Assembly: GCA_003220195.1 (NCBI GenBank)
Contig: QHRT01000131.1
Span: 1-8,578 of the forward strand
From: Candidatus Rokuibacteriota bacterium
GTDB taxonomy: Bacteria; Methylomirabilota; Methylomirabilia; Rokubacteriales; CSP1-6
Length of the DNA: 8,578 nt
Direction: 5' to 3'
In this document: one piece after another, positions 1-6,317 of the stretch
Layout of the letters: each line of letters opens with the position of its first letter
Numbering within the stretch: the first letter of the stretch is position 1
Notes under the pieces: model-generated
What the model saw: the letters and a program-made list of their open reading frames with translations, nothing else
What the model was told of the DNA's origin: nothing
Databases searched by the model: none
Translations under genes and position numbers: made by a program

Positions 1-318
1 TACCAGAAACCGGTGCACGCGTTCTACGGCGGCCTCGGCCTCATGCTCCGGTATCACTTCCTGTCGCTCGGGCGGTTCGTCCCGTACCTCGAAGTGTTCA
101 GTGCGACGGGCGGCACGGATCTGAAGCGAGAGGAGCTCAATTCCACGTTCGCGTTCCTGCTGCACGGCGGCGCTGGCGCGTCGTTCTTCGTGACGGATAC
201 CGTCGCGCTCTACGCGGGCTATCGTCTGGAGCACGTCTCGAACGGCAACACGTCGAAACCGAACCGGGGCTTCGAATCTCACACGGGTGTCGCGGGCGTG
301 TCCTTCTTTTTCCCGTAG
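1..318 (+). CDS. Acyloxyacyl hydrolase, PagL-like lipid A 3-O-deacylase (5' end missing)
   Basis: The reading frame is open from the first base, so only the C-terminal 105 residues are present; the GTG at 13 is an internal valine, not a start. PagL enzymes are outer-membrane beta-barrels that remove the 3-O-linked acyl chain from lipid A. The fragment alternates aromatic/hydrophobic strands with polar turns and ends in VSFFFP, as expected of barrel strands. The catalytic motif is visible: His78 and Ser80 in HVSNGNT, then Glu92 in NRGFES. The H-x-S and S-to-E (12 residue) spacing equals that of the Pseudomonas PagL triad His126/Ser128/Glu140. This family knowledge plus exact spacing makes the assignment good, although the signal peptide and first strands lie outside the window. 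The substrate in this organism is inferred. Confidence 0.82.
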   Translation, partial: YQKPVHAFYGGLGLMLRYHFLSLGRFVPYLEVFSATGGTDLKREELNSTFAFLLHGGAGASFFVTDTVALYAGYRLEHVSNGNTSKPNRGFESHTGVAGVSFFFP

Positions 319-331
319 CCCTCTCAGACGG

Positions 332-355
332 TGCGGTTGCCCGACCTGCGTTTTT
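332..355 (+). terminator. Weak intrinsic terminator candidate after the acyloxyacyl hydrolase gene
   Basis: GCGGT (333-337) can pair with ACC-TGC (344-349) across a 6-nt loop, with T347 bulged. The hairpin is followed one base later by TTTTT (351-355). It lies 14 nt after the upstream stop codon, where a terminator is expected. The stem is short (5 bp), so this may be fortuitous. Confidence 0.28.
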
Positions 356-412
356 CCGAGAACATCCCGTTCAGCGGCGTTCATCACTGGTACCATCGAT
401 GACGGAGGAACG

Positions 413-1408
413 ATGGGGAGCTTGATCACCGAAATCGTCCTGGCCGGGCCACGAGGCTTCTGCGCGGGTGTCGAGCGCGCGATCGACATCGTCGAGCTCG
501 CGCTCGACGTGTGCGGACCGCCGGTGTACGTGCGCAAGGAGATCGTGCACAACCGCCACGTCGTGGAGACGCTCCGCACGCAGGGCGCGATCTTCGTCGA
601 CGAGCTGGGCGAGGTTCCCGACGATGCGACCGTCGTGTTCAGCGCCCACGGGATCGCGCCGGGGGTGCGCCAGGAGGCGGCGCGGCGCGGACTCCGCGTG
701 ATCGACGCCACGTGTCCGCTCGTCACGAAGGTGCACCTGGAAGCGATCCGCTACGCGAGGGAAGGGTACTCGATCGTCCTCATCGGTCACGAGGATCACG
801 ACGAGGTGATCGGCACCCTCGGCGAGGCGCCCGACCGGATCCACGTCATCGACGGTGCCCCGGCGGTCGAAGCGCTCCACGTCCCGAACCCGGACAAGGT
901 CGCCTATCTCACGCAGACGACGCTGTCGGTCGACGACACGCGCGACGTCATCGACGCGCTCCGTCGCAAGTTTCCGAAGATCGTGGGGCCGTCGCGAGAC
1001 GACATCTGCTATGCGACGCAGAACCGGCAGGCGGCGGTGAAGACGGTGGCCGGGGACGTCGACGTGCTGCTGGTGATCGGTGCGGCCAACAGCTCGAACG
1101 CCAACCGCCTGGTGGAGGTGGCGCAGACGGCCGGGACGCCGGCATACCTGATCAACGACCTCCGGGACATTCGCGAAGAATGGCTCAGCGGCGCGCGGCG
1201 CATCGGCGTGACCGCCGGCGCCTCCACGCCCGAGGTGCTGGTGGCCGAGACCGTGGAGTCGTTGCGCGCGCGCGGCACGGTGGCGGTGCGGGAGGTCCAC
1301 GTCGTCGAGGAAGACGTGCGGTTCGCGTTGCCGCAGGAGCTCGAGCGGATGGCTCGCGACCGCGGCAAGGAGCTGCCCTCACGGGGCGGCATCCGCCAGT
1401 CGATCTGA
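413..1408 (+). CDS. ispH: 4-hydroxy-3-methylbut-2-enyl diphosphate reductase (IspH/LytB)
   Basis: IspH is the cytosolic [4Fe-4S] enzyme that reduces HMBPP to IPP and DMAPP in the last step of the MEP isoprenoid pathway. The 331-residue product has the family's usual length and all its signatures. The three cluster cysteines are Cys17 (GPRGFCAGV), Cys101 (DATCPLVTKVH) and Cys199 (DDICYATQNRQ). The active-site region GHEDHDEVIGT carries His129 and Glu131, matching E. coli His124/Glu126. The segments TQTTLSVDDT, NSSNANRL and TAGAST also match the family. The ATG at 413 is chosen because GGAGG (404-408) sits 4 nt upstream and homology begins within a few residues. The frame is open back to 287, but that extension does not resemble the family. 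The 94-nt upstream gap suggests its own promoter; the cupin gene follows after 33 nt. Confidence 0.97.
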   Translation: MGSLITEIVLAGPRGFCAGVERAIDIVELALDVCGPPVYVRKEIVHNRHVVETLRTQGAIFVDELGEVPDDATVVFSAHGIAPGVRQEAARRGLRVIDATCPLVTKVHLEAIRYAREGYSIVLIGHEDHDEVIGTLGEAPDRIHVIDGAPAVEALHVPNPDKVAYLTQTTLSVDDTRDVIDALRRKFPKIVGPSRDDICYATQNRQAAVKTVAGDVDVLLVIGAANSSNANRLVEVAQTAGTPAYLINDLRDIREEWLSGARRIGVTAGASTPEVLVAETVESLRARGTVAVREVHVVEEDVRFALPQELERMARDRGKELPSRGGIRQSI

Positions 1409-1441
1409 TCTCACCGTCCTTCGCGCTGCCGGGAGACTCGG

Positions 1442-1813
1442 ATGAGACACCGGGGATGGACGCTCGTCGCGGTCATCACGATCACGATGCTGCTGCCGGC
1501 TTCAGGCCGGCCGCCGGCGCTCGCGCAGACGACCATGACCGTGGAAGAGCGTCGTCTGCTCGACAACGACCGGGTGATGGTGCTCGATCTCACGTTTCCG
1601 CCAGGCTTTCGGGGTGAGGAGCATGCGGCCGTCGCGGACGAATTCGCCTACGTGCTCGACGGGCAATTCACGGTCGTGACGCGAGGACAGGGCCGTCGCG
1701 TCGTGCGCAAGGGCGAGGTCGAGTACGCGACGAAAGACACGGTCCACATGTCGCTCAACGAGAGCAAACGGCCGGCGCGTGTCCTCGTCGTGATCCTGAA
1801 GCCTTCCCCATGA
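1442..1813 (+). CDS. Small exported single-domain cupin protein
   Basis: The 123-residue product begins with a signal peptide: basic MRHR, a hydrophobic stretch at residues 8-18 and an ALA-Q signal peptidase site near residue 28. The remainder (about 30-123) is one cupin beta-barrel. Motif 1 is seen in GEEHAAVADEFAYVLDGQF and motif 2 in RKGEVEYATKDTVHMSL. Candidate metal ligands are His61, Glu67 and His102. The second histidine of the usual HxH is missing (His-Ala-Ala), so metal binding may be altered or lost. The ATG at 1442 has GGGAG (1431-1435) 6 nt upstream. Its stop codon overlaps the start of the next gene (ATGA, 1810-1813), so the two are probably translationally coupled. The function is unknown; a periplasmic binding or sensing role is only inferred from the fold and signal peptide. 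Confidence 0.85.
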   Translation: MRHRGWTLVAVITITMLLPASGRPPALAQTTMTVEERRLLDNDRVMVLDLTFPPGFRGEEHAAVADEFAYVLDGQFTVVTRGQGRRVVRKGEVEYATKDTVHMSLNESKRPARVLVVILKPSP

Positions 1814-3045
1814 GCTTCGTCAGCCACGTCGAATGCACGGTGTGCGGGCAGCACCACCCGTGGACGCGGCTGACGACGGTCTGCGAGCGTTGCGGTCAGA
1901 TGCTGGCCGTGCGCTACGATCTCCCGCGCGTTGCGGCGAGCCTCGACAAGGACACGCTCCGCGGACGTCCGCCCGGCATGTACCGGTTCCGTGAATTGAC
2001 GCCGCTCGCGGACGGCGAAGAGCCGGTCACGCTCGGTGAAGGCTCGACACCGCTTCTGCGGATGCCGAGGCTCGCGACGCATCTCGGCCTTCGCCGCATC
2101 TGGGCGAAGGACGAAGGCCAGAATCCAACCGGTTCGTTCAAAGCGCGCGGGCTCGGGATGGCGATCACGCGCGCGCGGACGCTCGGGGTGCGGGGTTTCG
2201 TCATTCCTTCGGCCGGCAACGCGGGCGGGGCCGCCGCGGCCTATGGCGCTCGCGCAGGATTGCCGGTCGCGGTGATCGTCCCGCGCGCCACGCCGGCCGG
2301 CGCCGTGGCCGAGGCGCTGATCACCGGCGCGCGCGTCTTCACGATCGAGGGCTCGATCGCGGATGCCGGGAAGATCGTCGCGAGCGTGGCGCCACGCGTC
2401 GGATGGTTCGATCTCTCGACGCTCAAGGAGCCGTATCGCCTGGAAGGCAAGAAAACGATGGGACTCGAGCTGGCCGAGCAGCTCGACTGGCGGCTGCCGG
2501 ACGTGCTCCTCTATCCGACGGGCGGCGGCACCGGACTCGTCGGGATCCCGAAAGGCTTCGAGGAGCTCCGCGAGATCGGATGGATCTCCGGAGCGTCGCC
2601 GCGCATCTTCGCCATCCAGGCCGAGGGCTGCGCGCCGGTGGTGAAGGCCTTCAAGGAAGGCGCCGACGTGACGACACCGTGGCCGAATCCCACCACGCAG
2701 GCCGCCGGGCTCCGTGTGCCGTCACCGTTCGCGGGACGCCAGATGCTCCGGATTCTGCGGCAAAGCGGCGGCGGTGCGCTCGCCGTGAGCGACAAGGCGA
2801 TCGAGGACGCGCAGCGTCTGGTCGCGCGGCTCGAAGGGATCTGGACGGTGCCCGAAGCGGCCGCGCTGGTCGCTGCGCTCATGCAGATGGCGGACGCCGG
2901 GGACGTCCGCCGCGACGACGAGATCGTGATGATCTTCACCGGCGCCGGAATCAAGTACGAGCCGCCTCCCCTCCCGTCGCCCATCGATCTCTCGGGTTCG
3001 GAAGCCGACATCGTCGCTCGCGTCTGCGCCGCCCTCGGGTCCTGA
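1810..3045 (+). CDS. thrC: Threonine synthase-like PLP-dependent enzyme with N-terminal zinc ribbon
   Basis: This 411-residue protein belongs to the fold type II PLP enzymes. A zinc ribbon comes first (Cys9-x2-Cys12 and Cys25-x2-Cys28). The catalytic domain contains the PLP Schiff-base lysine Lys111 in NPTGSFKARG, the substrate-loop motif SAGNAGG (134-140) and the glycine-rich phosphate-binding loop PTGGGTG (236-242). Threonine synthase converts O-phosphohomoserine to threonine plus phosphate in the cytosol, and zinc-ribbon proteins of this length are usually annotated so. The loops SAGNAGG and TGGGTG differ from the STGNTS-like and GNAGN-like loops I recall from characterised ThrC enzymes. 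A paralogue acting on another amino acid (for example cysteate-synthase- or dehydratase-like) is therefore possible. The start overlaps the cupin stop by 4 nt with only a weak GAAG (1798-1801) upstream, so coupling is likely. No hom or thrB gene is nearby. Confidence 0.82.
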   Translation: MSFVSHVECTVCGQHHPWTRLTTVCERCGQMLAVRYDLPRVAASLDKDTLRGRPPGMYRFRELTPLADGEEPVTLGEGSTPLLRMPRLATHLGLRRIWAKDEGQNPTGSFKARGLGMAITRARTLGVRGFVIPSAGNAGGAAAAYGARAGLPVAVIVPRATPAGAVAEALITGARVFTIEGSIADAGKIVASVAPRVGWFDLSTLKEPYRLEGKKTMGLELAEQLDWRLPDVLLYPTGGGTGLVGIPKGFEELREIGWISGASPRIFAIQAEGCAPVVKAFKEGADVTTPWPNPTTQAAGLRVPSPFAGRQMLRILRQSGGGALAVSDKAIEDAQRLVARLEGIWTVPEAAALVAALMQMADAGDVRRDDEIVMIFTGAGIKYEPPPLPSPIDLSGSEADIVARVCAALGS

Positions 3046-3105
3046 GCGGACCCCCCATGTTACGATCCGCCTGAAATCCCTTTCGCGGACCGAGAACCGC
3101 TTCGA

Positions 3106-3124
3106 GCGCGGGCCGTGCCCGCGC
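3106..3124. other. Perfect GC hairpin in the thrC-fusA2 gap
   Basis: GCGCGGGC (3106-3113) and GCCCGCGC (3117-3124) form an 8-bp perfect stem around a CGT loop. No T-run follows (AATCCT), so it is not a standard intrinsic terminator in the + direction. It is the first of three hairpins between 3046 and 3219. Confidence 0.6.
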
Positions 3125-3154
3125 AATCCTGATCTGGGGGGAGGCAGGGCGACA

Positions 3155-3207
3155 GCGGGCCGAAAGGCCCGCGGCGCCCGTCGGAAGGGGGGCGCAGCCC
3201 CCCTCCG
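3155..3207. repeat. Double-hairpin intergenic repeat, copy 1
   Basis: Hairpin A is GCGGGCC (3155-3161), a GAAA tetraloop, then GGCCCGC (3166-3172). After a 9-nt spacer, hairpin B pairs CGGAAGGGGGGC (3182-3193) with GCCCCCCTCCG (3197-3207) around a GCA loop, with one bulged A. The same two-hairpin layout with a near-identical hairpin B recurs at 6152-6208. It looks like a dispersed REP-like element; a regulatory or terminator role is possible. Here it ends only 12 nt before the EF-G2 start codon. Confidence 0.65.
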
Positions 3208-3219
3208 AGTAATGAAGCT

Positions 3220-5304
3220 ATGACGATCGAGATCGGCAAGATCCGCAACGTCGGCGTCGTCGGGCATGGCGGCGTCGGCAAGACATCGCTGGTCGAGGCC
3301 ATGCTCTTCGCCGCGGGCGCGGTCACTCGTCTCGGGAAGGTCGACGACGGGACGACCACGACGGACTGGGATCCCGACGAGATCAAGAGGAAGATTTCGA
3401 TCAACACCTCCGTCGCCTACTGCGACTGGAAGGGCCATCGCGTCAACTTCGTCGACACGCCGGGATACGGCGACTTCATCCCCGATGCCCGGGCCGGCCT
3501 GCGCGTGGTCGAAGCCGCGGTCGTCGTCGTCGACGCGGTCGCGGGGGTGCAGGTGCAGACCGAGAAGGTGTGGAAGTTCGCGACGGAGTACAACCTGCCG
3601 CGCGCGGTCGTCGTCAACCGGCTCGATCGCGAACGCGCCGATTTCTTCCGCACGCTGGACTCGCTCGGGCGCCGCCTGAAGGGGCGGCTCGTGCCGTTGC
3701 AGGTGCCGGTCGGTGAGGAGAGTGGATTCCGCGGCGCCGTCGATCTCGTCCGCCTGAAGGCGATGGTCTACACGGACGGCAAGCCTTCGGAGGCCGAGAT
3801 TCCCGCGGACCTGGCCGACCGGGTGAAGGAGTATCGCGAGAAGCTCGTGGAGGCCGTGGCCGAGACCGACGACGAGCTGCTCAACAAGTACCTCGAGGAA
3901 GGCGCGCTCGACGAGGCGGAGGTGCTGAAGGCGCTGCGCGCCGGCATCGCCGACGGCAAGGTCGTGCCGGTGCTCTGCGCGTCCGCCGCCCGGGGCATCG
4001 GCGCGCATCCCCTGCTCGATCTGATCGTCACCGAGTTCCCGTCGCCGGCCGAGCGCGGCGAGGTGACCGGCACCGACGGCAAGACGAAAGAGTCGGCCAC
4101 CCGCCCGGTCGATGCGAAGGCGCCCGTCACGGCGCTGGTCTTCAAGACGCTTTCGGACCCGCACATGGGCAAGCTCTCGTTGTTCCGGGTCTACACGGGC
4201 ACGCTCAGGTCGGATTCGACGCTCGTGAACCCGGCGCGGGGCGCCAAGGAGCGCACGGGCCACGCGTCGTGGCTCCAGGGCAAGACCCAGAAGAACGTCG
4301 AGGCCCTCGGCGCCGGCGAGATCGGCGTCGTCATGAAGCTGAAGGAGACGCAGACGGGCGACACGCTCTCGGACGAGGCCCATCCCCTCGAGCTGCCGCG
4401 TATCACGTTCCCGGAGCCGGCGATCTCGTTCGCCATCCAGCCGAAGACCCGCGGCGACGAGGACAAGATCTCGAGCGCGCTCCAGCGGATCGCGGAGGAA
4501 GATCCGACCGTCCACTATCACTTCGACCCGGAGACGAAGCAGCTCCTGGTCTCCGGCCTCGGCAACCTCCACGTCGAGATGGTCGTCGAGCGGATGAAGC
4601 GCAAGTACAACGTCGACGTGAATCTGCTCCCGCCGCGCATCCCCTACAAGGAGACCGTCAAGGGCCGCGCGGAGGGGCAGGGCAAGTACAAGAAGCAGAC
4701 CGGCGGTCGGGGCCAGTACGGCGACACGTGGCTTCGCCTCGAGCCGCTCACGCGAGGCGGCGGCTTCGAGTTCGTCGACGACATCTTCGGTGGCGCCGTG
4801 CCGCGCAACTACATCCCCTCGGTCGAGAAGGGCGTGCGCGACTGCATGAAGAAGGGCATCCTCGCCGGCTACCCGGTCGTCGACCTCAAGGTCACCCTCT
4901 ACGACGGGTCGTACCACGACGTGGACTCCTCGGACATGGCGTTCCAGATCGCCGCCTCGATGGGACTCCAGAAGGTGTTCCTGGACGCCCAGCCGATCCT
5001 CCTCGAGCCGGTCATGCACGTCGAGGTGACGTGCCCCTCGGAGGGCGCCGGCGACGTGATCGGTGACCTGAACTCGCGCCGGGGCCGCATCGCGGGGATG
5101 GAGCCGGCCGGGGAGACCGCGGTCGTGCGGGCGACGGTGCCGATGGCCGACATGCTGACGTACGAGCCGGTGCTCCGGTCGATGACCGGCGGCCGCGGCG
5201 CCTACTCGATGGAGTTCTCGCACTACGAAGAAGTGCCGGCCTTCATCGCCGAGAAGGTCATCAAGGAGGCGAAGGCGGAGAAGGAAAAGGCCGAGAAGCA
5301 CTAG
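3220..5304 (+). CDS. fusA: Elongation factor G-like translational GTPase, EF-G2 subfamily
   Basis: The 694-residue product has the five-domain EF-G layout. It has a GTPase domain (about 1-285), a beta-barrel domain II starting near residue 300, and domains III-V to the end. G motifs are GHGGVGKTS (15-23), DTPGYGDF (79-86), NRLD (133-136) and SA (255-256). Domain IV keeps GGRGQYG (495-501) and the tip His566 in YHDVDSS. Three features place it in the EF-G2 group rather than canonical EF-G. The P-loop is GHGGVGKT rather than the AHIDAGKT type. G3 has Tyr83 where EF-G has the catalytic histidine (DTPGH), and G4 has Arg instead of Lys. Known EF-G2 proteins show altered or uncoupled ribosome-dependent GTPase activity, so the cellular role is unclear. 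The C-terminus is Lys/Glu-rich. No good Shine-Dalgarno precedes the ATG, which sits just after a strong hairpin. ftcD follows after 4 nt. Confidence 0.95.
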   Translation: MTIEIGKIRNVGVVGHGGVGKTSLVEAMLFAAGAVTRLGKVDDGTTTTDWDPDEIKRKISINTSVAYCDWKGHRVNFVDTPGYGDFIPDARAGLRVVEAAVVVVDAVAGVQVQTEKVWKFATEYNLPRAVVVNRLDRERADFFRTLDSLGRRLKGRLVPLQVPVGEESGFRGAVDLVRLKAMVYTDGKPSEAEIPADLADRVKEYREKLVEAVAETDDELLNKYLEEGALDEAEVLKALRAGIADGKVVPVLCASAARGIGAHPLLDLIVTEFPSPAERGEVTGTDGKTKESATRPVDAKAPVTALVFKTLSDPHMGKLSLFRVYTGTLRSDSTLVNPARGAKERTGHASWLQGKTQKNVEALGAGEIGVVMKLKETQTGDTLSDEAHPLELPRITFPEPAISFAIQPKTRGDEDKISSALQRIAEEDPTVHYHFDPETKQLLVSGLGNLHVEMVVERMKRKYNVDVNLLPPRIPYKETVKGRAEGQGKYKKQTGGRGQYGDTWLRLEPLTRGGGFEFVDDIFGGAVPRNYIPSVEKGVRDCMKKGILAGYPVVDLKVTLYDGSYHDVDSSDMAFQIAASMGLQKVFLDAQPILLEPVMHVEVTCPSEGAGDVIGDLNSRRGRIAGMEPAGETAVVRATVPMADMLTYEPVLRSMTGGRGAYSMEFSHYEEVPAFIAEKVIKEAKAEKEKAEKH

Positions 5305-5308
5305 CGGC

Positions 5309-6148
5309 GTGCTCGAGTGCGTCCCGAACGTCTCCGAGGGACGTGACGCGCTCGTGATCGGAGAGCTGGCGGCGAGCATCGTCGCCGCCGGCGCGCGGCT
5401 CCTCGACGTCCATCGCGACCCCGATCATCATCGCTCGGTCTTCACGTTCATCGGCGACGCGCCGGCGGTCGTCGCCGTCCGGCGCATCGATCTCCGTCAA
5501 CACGCCGGTGTCCATCCGCGCCTGGGCGTGCTCGACGTCGTCCCGTTCGTCCCGCTCGCCGGCTCGTCCATGCCCGAGGCCGTGGACCTCGCGCACGAGG
5601 TCGGACACGCTATCGCGATGGAGCTCGCGGTGCCGGTGTTCTTCTACGCGGAGGCGGCGGTCGTCGCCTCGCGGCGCGAGTTGCCGGTCCTGCGCGCCGG
5701 CGGGCTGACCGCGCTCGTGCAGCGGCTCGGCGATCCGGCGTGGCGGCCTGACGCCGGACCGTCCATAGTGCATCCGTCGGCGGGCGTCGCGGTGGTCGGC
5801 GCTCGACGAGTCTTGATCGCGTTCAATGCGGTCCTCGACACCTCCGATATCAGGATCGCCGAAGAGCTCGCGCGCGGGCTCCGCGAGTCGTCCGGCGGTC
5901 TCGCGGCCGTCCGCGCGATCGGGGTGGCGCTCGCGAGCCGGGGACGCGCGCAGGTCGCGATGAATCTGCTCGATTACCGTCGAACGCCGCCTCACGCGGT
6001 CGCCGCGCGGCTCGAGCGAGACGCCGCGCGGCTCGGCGTCGACGTCACCGAATACGAGCTGGTCGGCTGCGCGCCGGCCGACGCGTTCTCCGTGCTGCCG
6101 GGACGTCCGGTCGTCGGTCTCGATCCATCGCGGATGCTGGATTTCTGA
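5309..6148 (+). CDS. ftcD: Glutamate formimidoyltransferase (formiminotransferase domain)
   Basis: This enzyme moves the formimino group between N-formimino-L-glutamate and tetrahydrofolate. It links histidine breakdown to the folate one-carbon pool in the cytosol. The 279-residue product starts with the family signature LECVPNVSEGR and continues with LDVHRDPDHHRSVFTF (32-47). HAGVHPRLGVLDVVPFVPL (65-83) follows, whose His69 matches the region of the catalytic histidine in the mammalian enzyme. The C-terminal half keeps the second formiminotransferase subdomain (FNAVLDTSD, AQVAMNLLDY). There is no cyclodeaminase domain, unlike the fused vertebrate protein. The start is GTG at 5309, four bases after the EF-G2 stop, with GAGAAG (5293-5298) inside the upstream gene as a possible ribosome site. 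No other hut or folate genes are in the window. Co-transcription with EF-G2 is inferred from spacing. Confidence 0.93.
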   Translation: MLECVPNVSEGRDALVIGELAASIVAAGARLLDVHRDPDHHRSVFTFIGDAPAVVAVRRIDLRQHAGVHPRLGVLDVVPFVPLAGSSMPEAVDLAHEVGHAIAMELAVPVFFYAEAAVVASRRELPVLRAGGLTALVQRLGDPAWRPDAGPSIVHPSAGVAVVGARRVLIAFNAVLDTSDIRIAEELARGLRESSGGLAAVRAIGVALASRGRAQVAMNLLDYRRTPPHAVAARLERDAARLGVDVTEYELVGCAPADAFSVLPGRPVVGLDPSRMLDF

Positions 6149-6151
6149 ACA

Positions 6152-6208
6152 TCGGGGGCCCCGAATGGCCCCCGACTCTTGAAGCGAAGGGGGCTCTGCC
6201 CCCCTCGC
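6152..6208. repeat. Double-hairpin intergenic repeat, copy 2 (possible bidirectional terminator)
   Basis: Hairpin A is TCGGGGGCC (6152-6160) paired with GGCCCCCGA (6167-6175) around a 6-nt loop. After an 8-nt spacer, hairpin B pairs GCGAAGGGGGC (6184-6194) with GCCCCCCTCGC (6198-6208) around TCT, with one A-C mismatch. It shares architecture and the core GAAGGGGGC-NNN-GCCCCCCTC with copy 1. It starts 3 nt after the ftcD stop and lies between convergent genes, where it could end transcription from both sides, though no T-run is present. The remaining 109 nt up to the AI-2E gene stop show nothing further that I can support. Confidence 0.65.
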
Positions 6209-6317
6209 ACTCCCCCGGCTCAGCGCTCGGAGCACCCCGGCAAAAGCTGTGGCGCTCCTCGGTAACGCGCTCCGTCGAGTTGCCGAAACCGAGCGCGGCG
6301 CTCGATCGCTGAGGACG

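Noticed and set aside
337..365. Promoter TTGCCC-N17-GAACAT before ispH
   Set aside because: Spacing is right but both boxes are weak (-10 matches 3 of 6), so it is not better than chance in this region.
287..412. N-terminal extension of IspH from an upstream GTG at 287
   Set aside because: It overlaps the upstream gene's end, gives an Arg/Cys-rich stretch unlike the family, and the ATG at 413 has a good GGAGG.
371..1300. 309-codon open frame antisense to ispH
   Set aside because: It mirrors ispH codons and yields an Arg/His/Asp-rich product without motifs.
511..1617. 368-codon + strand frame overlapping ispH and the cupin gene
   Set aside because: Arg/Gly-rich out-of-frame shadow of ispH, which has full catalytic motifs in its own frame.
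3046..3070. GCGGA/TCCGC pairing just after the thrC-like stop as a terminator
   Set aside because: Only 5 bp with a 15-nt loop and no T-run.
2722..5379. 885-codon open frame on the - strand across EF-G2
   Set aside because: It lies antisense to a well-supported EF-G2 gene and its product is Arg/Asp/His/Leu-rich with no recognisable domain, as is typical of mirror frames in high-GC genes.
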